Of a stretch of 64,000 nucleotides of DNA, positions 16,001 through 25,076 are shown one piece after another (the stretch's first letter is position 1; each line of letters starts with the position of its first letter). The DNA lies in contig DASZBM010000002.1 in the NCBI GenBank assembly GCA_035944135.1, positions 744,001-808,000 of the forward strand, given 5' to 3'. Both the position numbers and the translations under genes were made by a program. The DNA comes from Acidobacteriaceae bacterium. Its GTDB lineage: Bacteria; Acidobacteriota; Terriglobia; Terriglobales; Acidobacteriaceae. Below the pieces are notes generated by a model. The model ran no database searches, was not told the DNA's origin, and saw nothing but the letters and a program-made list of their open reading frames with translations.

Positions 16001-17905
16001 CTAATCCTGCGACAGGATGATGCAGGTGTAGGGACCTATGCCGATGTTGCCGCTGAAGGGCATGCCGTTCAGTGCGGGGCCACTAGCCGTCGTGTCAAAA
16101 CTGCTCCAGTTGGAGAACGAGGAGTCGTAGGTGTTCGCGTCGCTGTTGAAGCGGACGCGCCACATGCCGCTGCGCGGAAGGCCGATCGCGTAGCTGGCGT
16201 AGCCGACGTTCGCGAAGTTGCAGACCACGATGACATCGTCTCCGGGACCGCCCTGATTCCAGCGGTGGTAGACGAGCATGTTGTCGGCGAAGATGGGAAG
16301 GATGTGCAGGTTTGCGCCTTGCAGGCCGCGGGTGTTGTTGAACCAGTTGCGGCGGAGGTGGATCATATCGCGGTAGAGGTTGGTGATGCCGGCGAAGGTG
16401 GTTGCCATGGTCCAGTCGATCTGGGCGGGCTGGGCTTCGCCGTTGTAGAACGGTTGCCAGGCGAGGAACTCCTGGCCTTCAAAGATCATGGGGATGGCGG
16501 GCGCGGTCAGGATGACGGCAGCGGCGAGTGTGGAGCGCTTCTTCGACTCCCAACTGTTGGATTGGCCTGGATGGATGAGGTCGGGCAGACGGCCGCCGAG
16601 GTAGCTGCCGGGATCATCTCTGTCGTGGTTTTCGGTGTAGACGACGTACTTGAATGCGTTGGCTCCGCTGAGCGCGTTGAGCGCGTCGACGATGGGCTGC
16701 ATGGGGCGCGCGGCGTCGTCGGAGGGAATGACGGCGTTGCGCAGCGCAAAGCAGAGTGAGTCACTCCACTGCGCGGAGAAGCCGTAGCCTCCGTTTGTGA
16801 GGGGAGCGGTGATCTGACTCCAGTTCTGCAGGTCTTCGGCGATGGTGAGCTTCCAGGGTTGCGCGGCCTGCACCTGCTGATTGATCTCCTTGAGAAGAGC
16901 GATTCCGTTGGCGTCGTCGCGCTCAAGCGTGCCCTTGTACTGGATTCCGCGGATGTTGATGGTGGAATCGAAACGGAGGCCGTCGAGGAATCGCATCTGG
17001 AGCCAACGGGTTACGTTGTCGCAGAGATAGTCCTTGACCTCTGTCCGGCCGAAGTCGAAGCGCGAGTGCGAGTAGTCGGTGTGACCGAGGGAAGCGTCCT
17101 GATAGAAGTAGTCGCCGCCGTTCACGGGGGAATAGCCGCACCACTGGCATTGGATTCCCGGTATCGACCAGCCATCGAACTGCGCCAGGTCGGTGTCTCC
17201 GAGGTGGTTGTAGACGACGTCGAGAATTACGGCGATTTGAAGGCCGTGAACCGCATTGACGAAATCACGGAAGGCGTCGGGGCCGCCGTAGGTGTCTTCC
17301 ACTGCGAAGATGTAGCCGGGGTTGTAGCCGGAAGAGGTGACGGTGAGGAACTGGCCGAGGGGCATGATCTCGATGGCGTTGAAACAGACGCCGGTGGCCT
17401 GGCTGCCGATGGAGTTCAATTTGTTGAGTGCTGTTATGAGGGTGCCCTGGCCGCCGGCAGCGGGGGTGGTGAAGGTGCCGATGTGCAGCTCGTAGATGAC
17501 GATCTCGTTCCAGTTCGGCATGGTGAAGCCGGTGGAGGTGTCGTAGGTCACGGTTTGGCTCGAGACCTTTGCCTTCCAGAGCAACTGGAGGTTCGTTGCG
17601 CCGGCGGCGACGTCTTTGAAGACGGAGTAAGCGTAGGGGTCGACGCGCAATCCGGGGCCGGGGATGTAGAACTTGTAGTTGTCACCGACGCTGGCTCCCG
17701 GCACGTCCACCGACCAATAGCCACTCGTGCCATCCGGAGCGAGCGGGTTGGCGGTCGTGCTCCAGCTATTGAAGTCGCCGGCGACCGAGACGGAGGATGC
17801 AAACTTCGCCCAGACGCGGAAGGTTACGCCTCCGGCATATGGGATCGATCCCATGCCGGATTTCGTAGAAGAGACAGGCGCGGGTACAGCGGTTGCAGTT
17901 CCCAT
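16001..17905 (-). CDS. GH13 alpha-glucan branching-type enzyme with CBM48
   Basis: 634 residues, no signal peptide. An N-terminal CBM48-like module (residues about 15-110, VTFRVWAKFASSVSVAGDFNSW) precedes the GH13 barrel: HIGTF, DVVYNHLG, GLRFDST (catalytic Asp), IAEDLQNWS (catalytic Glu) and YTENHDRDD. The C-terminal beta domain is short. Layout and motifs fit glycogen-branching or malto-oligosyl-type alpha-glucan enzymes. I start at the ATG at 17905, preceded by GGAGCG. The S53 terminator hairpin lies between it and the S53 gene. True specificity (branching versus hydrolysis) is not clear. Confidence 0.82.
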   Translation of the reverse strand: MGTATAVPAPVSSTKSGMGSIPYAGGVTFRVWAKFASSVSVAGDFNSWSTTANPLAPDGTSGYWSVDVPGASVGDNYKFYIPGPGLRVDPYAYSVFKDVAAGATNLQLLWKAKVSSQTVTYDTSTGFTMPNWNEIVIYELHIGTFTTPAAGGQGTLITALNKLNSIGSQATGVCFNAIEIMPLGQFLTVTSSGYNPGYIFAVEDTYGGPDAFRDFVNAVHGLQIAVILDVVYNHLGDTDLAQFDGWSIPGIQCQWCGYSPVNGGDYFYQDASLGHTDYSHSRFDFGRTEVKDYLCDNVTRWLQMRFLDGLRFDSTINIRGIQYKGTLERDDANGIALLKEINQQVQAAQPWKLTIAEDLQNWSQITAPLTNGGYGFSAQWSDSLCFALRNAVIPSDDAARPMQPIVDALNALSGANAFKYVVYTENHDRDDPGSYLGGRLPDLIHPGQSNSWESKKRSTLAAAVILTAPAIPMIFEGQEFLAWQPFYNGEAQPAQIDWTMATTFAGITNLYRDMIHLRRNWFNNTRGLQGANLHILPIFADNMLVYHRWNQGGPGDDVIVVCNFANVGYASYAIGLPRSGMWRVRFNSDANTYDSSFSNWSSFDTTASGPALNGMPFSGNIGIGPYTCIILSQD

Positions 17906-17964
17906 AGAAGCGCTCCGTGGTCGTGCGGGATCGAAACGTTCGCTGCCGGGAAATGGGAATAAGA

Positions 17965-17998
17965 AAACCCCATCCAAGATAGGTCCTGGATGGGGTTT
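17965..17998 (-). terminator. Terminator of the S53 peptidase gene
   Basis: Perfect 12-bp arms AAACCCCATCCA and TGGATGGGGTTT with a 10-nt loop. On the minus strand the stem is followed by TTTTCTTATT, a U-rich tract. It sits directly downstream of the S53 stop (18024). Confidence 0.8.
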
Positions 17999-18023
17999 CC
18001 GCATAGGTATTCAGGGTTGAACT

Positions 18024-20006
18024 CTAGGGATTGCTGGGCGTGCCGGGTGTGCCGGCAGGCGCGGCGTTCTGGAGCTGGAGGAAGTTCTTGACGTCGAGCG
18101 TGCCGTTGCCCAGGACCGTGCTGTAGGGCTGGCCGGGCGTGACGGTGTAGCCGTTGTTGTTGCCTTGAATGTTGCGGTGGAAGTACTGAAGAGGTGCAGG
18201 AGCCTTTGCGCCGCCGGCAACGGTCTGCAGGAGCGACAGGCTGTAGATGAGCGGGTTGGCGTTGCCCATGCGGCCGTTCAGCTCGACATCGAGCGCGAGG
18301 ACGCCGGCCATCTCGGGCGAGGACGAGCTGGTGCCGATGACGAGGTCCAAACCACCACCGACCCAGATGATGTCTGCGCTGGTCGGTTCGCTGCAGGCGC
18401 CTGCGGCGATGTCCGCGTCCGCAGGGCAGCCGCCCATCATGAGTGAGGCATCAGGAACGGCGCGGCCGGGCTGGGAGGTTGGAGTGAGAAGTTGATAGAG
18501 AGGCTTGGGGAAGATGACGCTGTAGCCGCCGCCGGAGCCCCAGGTGTTGTTGTTGACGGAGACGATATCGCCGGGAGCGAGCTCAAACTCCGCGGGAAGG
18601 AGCGGATCGAACTGGGCGTTCTCCTGCGAGTAGGTGGAGTCGTTGGGGGTGGGAGTGGGGACTGTGACGAGGTTGGTGCCGCCGATGCCGCTGACGGACG
18701 GGTCCGAGGCCGGATATTCGACGCCCTTGACGAAGGAGGTGCCGTCGGTGGGGTTGTTGATGAAGGCGGACGAGAGGCAGGGAACGGCACCGCTGTCGCC
18801 GGAGCTGGCGAGGAAGGTGATGCCTTGCGCGTTGCCCTGCAGGAAGAGCTGGTGGATTTGTTTGGGGATGCTGGTGAAGTCGGTGCCGCCGTTGTACGCG
18901 GCTGTGAAGTAAAGCTCGCACCCGCCGAAGGAGGAGCTGACGACATCGACGGAGTTGTCATCGTCGATGGCGGCATAGGCGTCTGCCTCGGAGGCGTAGG
19001 TGAGGTCAGGCATGTCGTAGATGGTCTCCTGAGCGCCGGGTGCGGTGCCGAGAGACATCTGGGTGTCGAGGGAGGCCTCGACGGCGCTGGCGGAGCCGGG
19101 ATTGAAGGGGCCGCTGCCGCCGTCGACGGGGCGAATGGTGACGGAGGGCACGGGGAGGTTAGAGACGGCAGAGTAGTCCTGGATGTCGACGAAGGGACCG
19201 AGGGAGAGCGAGGTGTTGAAGCTGTTGTTGATGTCCGCTGGGTCGATGACGGAGTCGATGACGATGGCGATGTGCGAGCCTACGCCGGCGATCTGCTTCT
19301 TCTTAGGCGAGAAGAAGGATCCCGCTTCCGTTTGAAACGAGGGCAGCGAGTAGGCTTCGTTGAGGTCGTCCGGCAGGTAGAAGAGAGCGGCGGTAGAGAT
19401 GCGCTGGTCCGGCGAGACGCTGTGAGTGGAGGCGAGCTGGCCAAGGGTTGAGGAGGCTGCGGCGAGCTGTGAGGAGTGGACGTGCGCCGCGAGCTCCGGG
19501 TAGAAGGCGGGGATGACTGCGCCGGCGGCTGCGAGCTCTGCGGGCAACGTGAGAGGACGCGCGTGGGCAGACAGCCTGATCTTTCCGTTCCGGGTTTTGA
19601 CCTGGTTAAGGCGAGTGGAGAAGAGGGCTTCGACCGCGGCGACGGGGCCGGTGACCTCGATGCTTTGCGTGTGTTCGGCGGTGATGGTGAAGCCGGCGCC
19701 TTCGAGGCGGTTGATGACGCGCTGGACGTCGCCGGGATTGGGACCGAAGCGCGACTTGAACTCGGAGGGCGTGAGCCACTGGTGATAGCTGGGCGAGGAG
19801 GAGTTGGTCTGGTCAGCTACAAGCTGCTCGAGAGCGGCAGTGTTGCGGAGAGGAAGGAAGACGCTGAAGTGGGTGGTGGTAGCGGGATCTGCGGCTCCGA
19901 GCACCTGAGGTGTGGCGAGTTTCGCCGAATTGCTGGATTGTGAAATGGCAGGAGATGTGAGAGCACAGACAAACGTGGCCGTCGCAACGAGCGCGCGAAG
20001 TTTCAT
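18024..20006 (-). CDS. S53 (sedolisin/kumamolisin-type) secreted serine peptidase
   Basis: 660 residues: signal peptide (MKLRALVATATFVCALTSPAISQ), a pro-kumamolisin activation domain (about 35-190), then the peptidase domain. The S53 triad is visible as E310 and D314 (VEASLDTQMS) and S560 in IGTSSSSPEMA. The C-terminal calcium-site region is LGNGTLDV. These peptidases are typically acid-active, in keeping with an acidophilic or mildly acid-soil lifestyle. I start at 20006 with GAGGATCACCC upstream; the extra 65 residues from 20201 read through a repeat-containing intergenic region. A terminator hairpin follows at 17965-17998. Confidence 0.92.
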   Translation of the reverse strand: MKLRALVATATFVCALTSPAISQSSNSAKLATPQVLGAADPATTTHFSVFLPLRNTAALEQLVADQTNSSSPSYHQWLTPSEFKSRFGPNPGDVQRVINRLEGAGFTITAEHTQSIEVTGPVAAVEALFSTRLNQVKTRNGKIRLSAHARPLTLPAELAAAGAVIPAFYPELAAHVHSSQLAAASSTLGQLASTHSVSPDQRISTAALFYLPDDLNEAYSLPSFQTEAGSFFSPKKKQIAGVGSHIAIVIDSVIDPADINNSFNTSLSLGPFVDIQDYSAVSNLPVPSVTIRPVDGGSGPFNPGSASAVEASLDTQMSLGTAPGAQETIYDMPDLTYASEADAYAAIDDDNSVDVVSSSFGGCELYFTAAYNGGTDFTSIPKQIHQLFLQGNAQGITFLASSGDSGAVPCLSSAFINNPTDGTSFVKGVEYPASDPSVSGIGGTNLVTVPTPTPNDSTYSQENAQFDPLLPAEFELAPGDIVSVNNNTWGSGGGYSVIFPKPLYQLLTPTSQPGRAVPDASLMMGGCPADADIAAGACSEPTSADIIWVGGGLDLVIGTSSSSPEMAGVLALDVELNGRMGNANPLIYSLSLLQTVAGGAKAPAPLQYFHRNIQGNNNGYTVTPGQPYSTVLGNGTLDVKNFLQLQNAAPAGTPGTPSNP

Positions 20007-20141
20007 GGGTGATCCTCTGATTCCAGGGAAGAAGATGGATTGGGAAGCGGGGTTGACTATAGTGTCTATCTGCGACGTTTGCCTAGGGGAATCCTGAATG
20101 CTTTCCACAGAAGAGGCGAAGTGAAAGAGCCTGAGCGAGAT

Positions 20142-20170
20142 AACCCCATCCAGTAGCGCCTGGATGGGGT
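20142..20170 (-). terminator. Terminator-like hairpin after the beta-propeller gene
   Basis: ACCCCATCCA(GTAGCGCC)TGGATGGGGT, sharing its arms with the hairpin at 17965-17998. The following minus-strand bases (TATCTCGC) are only weakly U-rich, so a Rho-independent role is less certain than at 17965. Confidence 0.5.
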
Positions 20171-20250
20171 CCCCGGCGAGCCGGCCGCTCTGGGGATCCA
20201 CCCCAGCGACCAGAGAACGGTCGCCGGGGGCCCCGGGGATAGGTCGGCTC
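20166..20250. repeat. Copy B of the GC-rich hairpin repeat (two modules)
   Basis: GGGGTCCCCGGCGAGC appears in direct orientation. The same module appears again in inverse orientation as GGATCCACCCCAGCGACC ... GGTCGCCGGGGG. The tight packing makes a long potential hairpin structure. It shares the core with copies A (5376) and C (32597). Confidence 0.6.
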
Positions 20251-20298
20251 GCAGGCTTGGCGCGGGTGAGGGTTAGTACAGCAAGTTGAAAATAGAAC

Positions 20299-21396
20299 TC
20301 AAGTCAGCAGGTTGAAGGTATTCGTTGCGTCGTCGACGAAGTAGACGCCGGCGGGTGTGGCGAGCAGACCGAAGAGCGCGCCGGAGCCTGGAGGACTGCC
20401 GGAGCTGTCGACGAGTTTGGTGGCGACCTGAGTGTGGGTTGATGGGTTGATTTCGACGAGGTTGCCGTCGTCACCATTGGCGGCGATGAGGTCGCCGTTG
20501 GGTGCGAGGGTGAGACCTAGAGGATCGTTGAGTGAACCACCCGAGGAGACGGTTGTGCCGGTGCCGGCGCTGAAGAAGCGGGAGAGCGCGTTGGGAATGG
20601 CGGCGATGCGGTTGTCGATGCTGTCGGCGACGTAAAGCGTGTCGCTGGCGGGATCAAAGGCGACGCCGGTGGGGCCGATGACGAGCGCCGCAGGATCGGT
20701 GGTCTCGGGGAAGCCGGAACCGATGACGGTGCTGTCGAGGACGAAGGGCACTGGGCCATTCGTGGAGAGAAGAAGGCGAACGACGGTTCCGCCGTTTACG
20801 GTGTTACCGTCGGCGGCGACGGTGCCGTTGAGGACGTTGGTGACGAAGAGAGTGGCGCGCGAACCGTCGTCAACGGCAGTCATGTCCCAGGGACCGTTGA
20901 GGTGGTTGCCGACGATGGTGTCGACGACCTTGCCGTGGTCGTTGAGGACGATGAGACAGCCGGGGCCACTGATGATTCCGTTGTGCATGGTGGGAAGGCT
21001 GCCGACGATGACGAAGCCGCTACGCAGAGCGACGAGAGCTGTCGTGAGGCCGACGCCGCCGGGGCAGAAGACGCTGTCCGGGTGGATTTTGGCGAATAGG
21101 CTGAAGTCGCCGGAGGGCGAGATTTGAACGATGGTTGTGCCGGTGCCCTGAACGTTGTCGGAATTGTTGAAGTTGCTGATGAGGAAGTTGCCCGCGACGA
21201 GCTTGCCCTGAGTGGCGGGAACCTGCGCGACGCCATAGGGGTTGACGTCGCCGTTGGCGGGAACGGTCGAACTGAGGGTAGTGATCGTGTTGAGCGGCCC
21301 GATGAAGGAGCTGGCACGCGCGAGGGACGTCCCGGCAAGCGCGAGTAGAGCGAGGAAAGAAAGCCCACGGGCCCGGAGTGTGAGCGAATGTTGCAT
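20299..21396 (-). CDS. Secreted NHL/SMP-30-type beta-propeller protein
   Basis: 365 residues: signal peptide (about 1-25, LSFLALLALAGTSLARA), then repeated blades such as PTGVAFDPASDTLYVADSIDNRI and LNDPLGLTLAPNGDLIAANGD that match NHL-repeat/SMP-30-like propellers. Such proteins bind or hydrolyse small ligands, but no catalytic residue pattern is clear here. I choose the second ATG at 21396, which has an ideal AGGAGG six bases upstream; the first ATG at 21402 touches the SD. The gene is downstream of the soluble histidine kinase on the same strand. Confidence 0.8.
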   Translation of the reverse strand: MQHSLTLRARGLSFLALLALAGTSLARASSFIGPLNTITTLSSTVPANGDVNPYGVAQVPATQGKLVAGNFLISNFNNSDNVQGTGTTIVQISPSGDFSLFAKIHPDSVFCPGGVGLTTALVALRSGFVIVGSLPTMHNGIISGPGCLIVLNDHGKVVDTIVGNHLNGPWDMTAVDDGSRATLFVTNVLNGTVAADGNTVNGGTVVRLLLSTNGPVPFVLDSTVIGSGFPETTDPAALVIGPTGVAFDPASDTLYVADSIDNRIAAIPNALSRFFSAGTGTTVSSGGSLNDPLGLTLAPNGDLIAANGDDGNLVEINPSTHTQVATKLVDSSGSPPGSGALFGLLATPAGVYFVDDATNTFNLLT

Positions 21397-21503
21397 GTGC
21401 ATCCTCCTAAGGGGCGTGCGCGGATGGGCGCAGGATCAGGGATACGCCGCAGGAGGAGCCGAGTTGTCATCAGGGTGTCTGGAGTTTGTAAATGCGCGGG
21501 GAG

Positions 21504-23483
21504 TCAGGCGGTGGGGAGCGCTTCCTCCGGCTGGTCAGGGATAAAGATAGCGAAGACGGTGCCGGAGGGGCGACCGCTGCGGCTGCGGACGCGCATGGTG
21601 CCGCCGTGCTTTTGGATGATGTCCCTGGCCACCCAGAGACCAAGCCCGGTGCCGGTCGCTTCCTTGGTGGTGAAGAAGGGCTCGTAGAGACGACGCAGGG
21701 TTTCGGGCGGCATGCCGATGCCGGTGTCAGCGACAGTCAGGCGAACTCCAGCGTCACCGGTTCCGGGATCTCGCGCCTGGCGGACACGAACGATAAGCTC
21801 GCGATGAGGTTGGCCCGCCAGCGCATCGATCGCGTTGCCGATGAGGTTGGCGATGACCTGACGGAGCTCGTTGGCAAAGAGCAGGATTGGGTCATGGTGG
21901 CTGTACTGGCGATGGACGTTGATCTGGCCGGTGCGGATGCGGCCTTCGTGCAGGGTGAGAACGGAATCGACGAGGTGGCTGATGTTGGTGGCCGAGGGGC
22001 GGGCGGTGCGTCGGTTGAAGCGCAGGGTCTCCGTCGCGATGTGGCTGACGCGCGCAAGCTCAAGCTGTGCCTGGTCGAGATAGGAGCAAATCTCGGGGGA
22101 GGCGTCCCGCTGTGCGAGGTAGATGAGATTGACTATGGCCTCGAGAGGATTGTTGATCTCGTGAGCAATGGAACTGGCGAGGCGGCCGACGACAGCGAGC
22201 TTTTCGTTTTCACGCAGGCCGCTTTCGGCGCGCTTGCGGGCGGTGATATTGGTGGCGGCGCCGAACCACTCGGTGATTTCGCCGTCGGCATCGAGCAGCG
22301 GAATGGCGCGAGAGAATGTCCATCCGACAGAGCCGTCGGTTTGGATGACACGGTGCTCGAGCTCGACGATTTTTTTGCCGGCGATCGCGAGCTTTATGGT
22401 CTCAAGAACAAGGTCCTGGTCATCGGGATGGATGTACTGGTTGAGCCAGTCGCGATTCGGCGAGTCGGTATCCGAGAGAAAGCCGCTGCCACGAAGGGCG
22501 GACATCTCGGTCCAGTCGGCGTTCATGCGGAAGATGACATCCGAAGTGGCGTTGACGAGAGCGCGGAAATAGCGCTCGCTTTTATTGAGGGCAGCTTGTG
22601 CGGCGCGGCGATCGGATATGTCGATGCAGTACTCGGCTATCGTGCCGTCGCCGAGGGCGCGGCCGGCAAAGAGCATCCAGCGGCGGCTTCCGTCTTTGAG
22701 GAGGTATTCCTTTTCGTAAGGACCAATGCGTCCGGTCTGGGCGAATTGCTCCATCTGCGCTTCGCTCGCCGCGACGTGCTCGGGCGGTGTCAGCGTGCGC
22801 CAATGCAGCTGGGCAGAGGTCACGTCCGTCTGGGTGTAGCCGGTCATGCGGAGGAAGACATCATTGGCGCCGACGACGAAGCCGTCCATGTTGAAGAAGA
22901 TGACTCCGACGGCGTCGGTCTCGAGGACTCGCCTGAGTCGTTGCTCGGACTGGAGGAGCGCAAGTTCGCTGCGGGATTTTTCACGCTCGGCGAGTACTCG
23001 GGAGGTGGTCTCGAGTCCGATGGCGAGGATACCGCCGACGGAGCCATCGAAGTTGTGCACGGGACCATAGGAGAGATCGAACCATGAGTCCTCGGGAGCG
23101 TCGGCGCGGGCGTACCGAAAGAGCAGGTTTTCGAGGACAACGACTTCGCCTTGCCAGACACGGTCGACGAGCGGCTGATAGGTTTCGGCGATCTCGGGAA
23201 AGGATTCGAGAAGCGGCCTACCGAGAGCGGAGGGGTGCCGGGAACCGATGAGCGAGATGTAGGGGTCGTTATAGAAGAGGATGAGGTCTCGGCCCCATTG
23301 CAGTGTTGCCGGGAAGCCGCACCCGAGAAGGATGTCGATGGCGGAACGGAGAGGTGCGGGCCAACTTTGGACAGGCCCGAGTGGCGTGCCGGACCAGTCG
23401 AGTTTGCGAATGCGGTCGGCCATTTCGCTCGCGCTTCGCGGCCACACGGCACTCCATTTGGGCTCCTCCAGCTCGGTTGGCAT
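21504..23483 (-). CDS. Soluble multi-PAS sensor histidine kinase
   Basis: 659 residues with no transmembrane segment, so a cytoplasmic sensor. Three PAS-like regions lie at about 30-170, 185-300 and 305-420; the last two end in the PAC-type DISDRRAAQAAL and NITARKRAESGL. HisKA then has H441 (SSIAHEINNPLEAI). The ATPase domain has the N box (VIANLIGNAIDAL), G1 (VADTGIGMP) and G2 (TGTGLGLWV). No response regulator is adjacent, making it an orphan. Ligand or redox sensing by the PAS domains is not predictable from motifs. Confidence 0.92.
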   Translation of the reverse strand: MPTELEEPKWSAVWPRSASEMADRIRKLDWSGTPLGPVQSWPAPLRSAIDILLGCGFPATLQWGRDLILFYNDPYISLIGSRHPSALGRPLLESFPEIAETYQPLVDRVWQGEVVVLENLLFRYARADAPEDSWFDLSYGPVHNFDGSVGGILAIGLETTSRVLAEREKSRSELALLQSEQRLRRVLETDAVGVIFFNMDGFVVGANDVFLRMTGYTQTDVTSAQLHWRTLTPPEHVAASEAQMEQFAQTGRIGPYEKEYLLKDGSRRWMLFAGRALGDGTIAEYCIDISDRRAAQAALNKSERYFRALVNATSDVIFRMNADWTEMSALRGSGFLSDTDSPNRDWLNQYIHPDDQDLVLETIKLAIAGKKIVELEHRVIQTDGSVGWTFSRAIPLLDADGEITEWFGAATNITARKRAESGLRENEKLAVVGRLASSIAHEINNPLEAIVNLIYLAQRDASPEICSYLDQAQLELARVSHIATETLRFNRRTARPSATNISHLVDSVLTLHEGRIRTGQINVHRQYSHHDPILLFANELRQVIANLIGNAIDALAGQPHRELIVRVRQARDPGTGDAGVRLTVADTGIGMPPETLRRLYEPFFTTKEATGTGLGLWVARDIIQKHGGTMRVRSRSGRPSGTVFAIFIPDQPEEALPTA

Positions 23484-23671
23484 TGCTAGCGCTCAAATAA
23501 TTGGAATGGACTGACGTACGAGAGTCGATTGTACCGAGAGACGGTCCGGTACGGCATCTCCCAGAAGGTCGTTCTCGGCCGGAAGGGGGCAGGAATACAG
23601 TCGCGGAGGGGAAGCCGCGAAGTCGAAAATCTGCGTCAAAACATATTGCGGACCGGCTGAACGGAGCGCTT

Positions 23672-23935
23672 ATGAACGGCTTGATCGAATGTGGAACCTT
23701 TGCCCCCCTGACGATGACAGACCACGAAATGCTGCGGCGAGCGGCCATGCGCTACTCGGAGCTTGTGCGAGAGCGTGATTATCTCCTGGGATTGATGTTC
23801 CTCGCGGTGAGGACAGGCGACACGAACCTGAAGGCCACGACGAAGAAACGGCTCGCCGACGCGGAGATTGAGTGTAATAAGTGCTACGCGGCGCTGCGGG
23901 GCGGCGGGCAGGAGACGCTCAGCGAGGCGGCTTAG
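23672..23935 (+). CDS. Small conserved-looking helical protein, unknown function
   Basis: 87 residues beginning MNGLIECGTFAPLTMTDHE. It is helical, with a central basic segment and two cysteines (one near the N-terminus, one in IECNKCYAALRGG). An in-frame upstream extension exists to 23501 but reads through GC-rich promoter sequence, so I take the ATG at 23672 with CGGAGCG upstream. It is convergent with the LamG-like gene, 9 bp away. I recognise no family. Confidence 0.5.
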   Translation: MNGLIECGTFAPLTMTDHEMLRRAAMRYSELVRERDYLLGLMFLAVRTGDTNLKATTKKRLADAEIECNKCYAALRGGGQETLSEAA

Positions 23936-23944
23936 TGACGGCAC

Positions 23945-24979
23945 CTATTGTTTGCGCGTTGCCGACCAGCGGCCGTCGGTAAGCCCTTCGATCTTCATAC
24001 GACCGGCGCCGGAGTTCTGGTCGATCCAGCCGGCAAGGGTTGCGGTGACAGAGCCGGGCAATTCGGGCCATGTGCCACTCACGGTGAGCTCGACGTAGCC
24101 GTCGCGCCACGTGCCATTGACGGGCTGGTCAGGGCCGAGGCCGCCGGACCATAGACCGGCGATGGTCGAGCCTTCGCGCACGAGCTTCATCGTTCCGCCG
24201 AAGCTGCCGGCGTCACCGAGGCAGGTGACGGTCCAGGTGCCGGCGATCTCGCCATCGTTGGTGATGGGTTCAGGTGTGTCGCTGGTGATTTTGAGGTTCG
24301 AAAAGTAGGACTCTTCGCGCGTGTAGCCCCAGAGGCCGATCGCGCCATCGAGGCTGTCGCCCTTGAGGCCGTCGATGGTGAGGCTGGGATCGGTGGAGTT
24401 GTTGAGATAGAGACGCGCCTTGCGGCCGTGCACATCGATTTTGACGTGCGTCCACTGCTCGGGCTGGAGGTTGGCCCACGACTCGTAGATGGAGGGCCAC
24501 TCGCGGCGAAGCTTTTGCCAGGGGAAGGATGGCTCGGAGACGTACTGGACGGAGTGATTGCGCATGGCCTGATCCTGGGCATGCGAGTTGCCGGGGCGCA
24601 GATAGAAGAGCTCGAAATGCGAGGCGTCCGGCGCGGCGCGGAAGGCGATGCCGGTGAAGCCGGGCGCACGCTGGCCCGGAGGTGCAGTCACCTTTGTGGC
24701 GAGGTCGACCTCGATGGTTCCGTCGTGGAACTGCGAGCCTTTGAGCAGGACCATACCGGCACCGTCTTCGCCGGGACGCGTGAGGCGAACGGCTTTGCGG
24801 CCGAGGTATTCGGCCGGCTCGGCGTGGAGACCCTGTTCGATGAGGTCTTTGGTGTCGGTCAGGCCGAAGGTCTGGGTCGGCGGTGTGTCAGGGCTGAGAG
24901 GAGCGGCGGCACGGAGCGGCGGCACGGACAGCAGGACAGCGGCGGCGCAGGGGATCAGGCATCGTTGTGTGCGGTTCAT
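23945..24979 (-). CDS. Secreted LamG/DUF1080-like concanavalin-fold protein
   Basis: 344 residues: signal peptide (PCAAAVLLSVPPLRAAA), then a beta-sandwich domain (about 40-235) with FHDGTIEVDLATKV, GFTGIAFRAA and EQWTHVKIDVHGRKARLYLNN. These resemble LamG/3-keto-disaccharide hydrolase (DUF1080-like) sugar-binding domains. A C-terminal beta domain (about 240-344) repeats Gly/Thr-rich strands. Likely a periplasmic or surface carbohydrate-interacting protein. No active-site pattern is obvious. Confidence 0.72.
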   Translation of the reverse strand: MNRTQRCLIPCAAAVLLSVPPLRAAAPLSPDTPPTQTFGLTDTKDLIEQGLHAEPAEYLGRKAVRLTRPGEDGAGMVLLKGSQFHDGTIEVDLATKVTAPPGQRAPGFTGIAFRAAPDASHFELFYLRPGNSHAQDQAMRNHSVQYVSEPSFPWQKLRREWPSIYESWANLQPEQWTHVKIDVHGRKARLYLNNSTDPSLTIDGLKGDSLDGAIGLWGYTREESYFSNLKITSDTPEPITNDGEIAGTWTVTCLGDAGSFGGTMKLVREGSTIAGLWSGGLGPDQPVNGTWRDGYVELTVSGTWPELPGSVTATLAGWIDQNSGAGRMKIEGLTDGRWSATRKQ

Positions 24980-25076
24980 GCGCCAGAACGATACGACCGC
25001 ATGAGGCCGGACGCAATATTGCCGTGACGAAGCGTAGCGAGAACGGGACGAATGCGAGCGACGAGATTGGTGCAGG

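Noticed and set aside
21492-23087. 531-codon plus-strand frame opposite the PAS histidine kinase
   Set aside because: Antisense to a gene with complete PAS, HisKA and ATPase motifs; codon-bias artefact.
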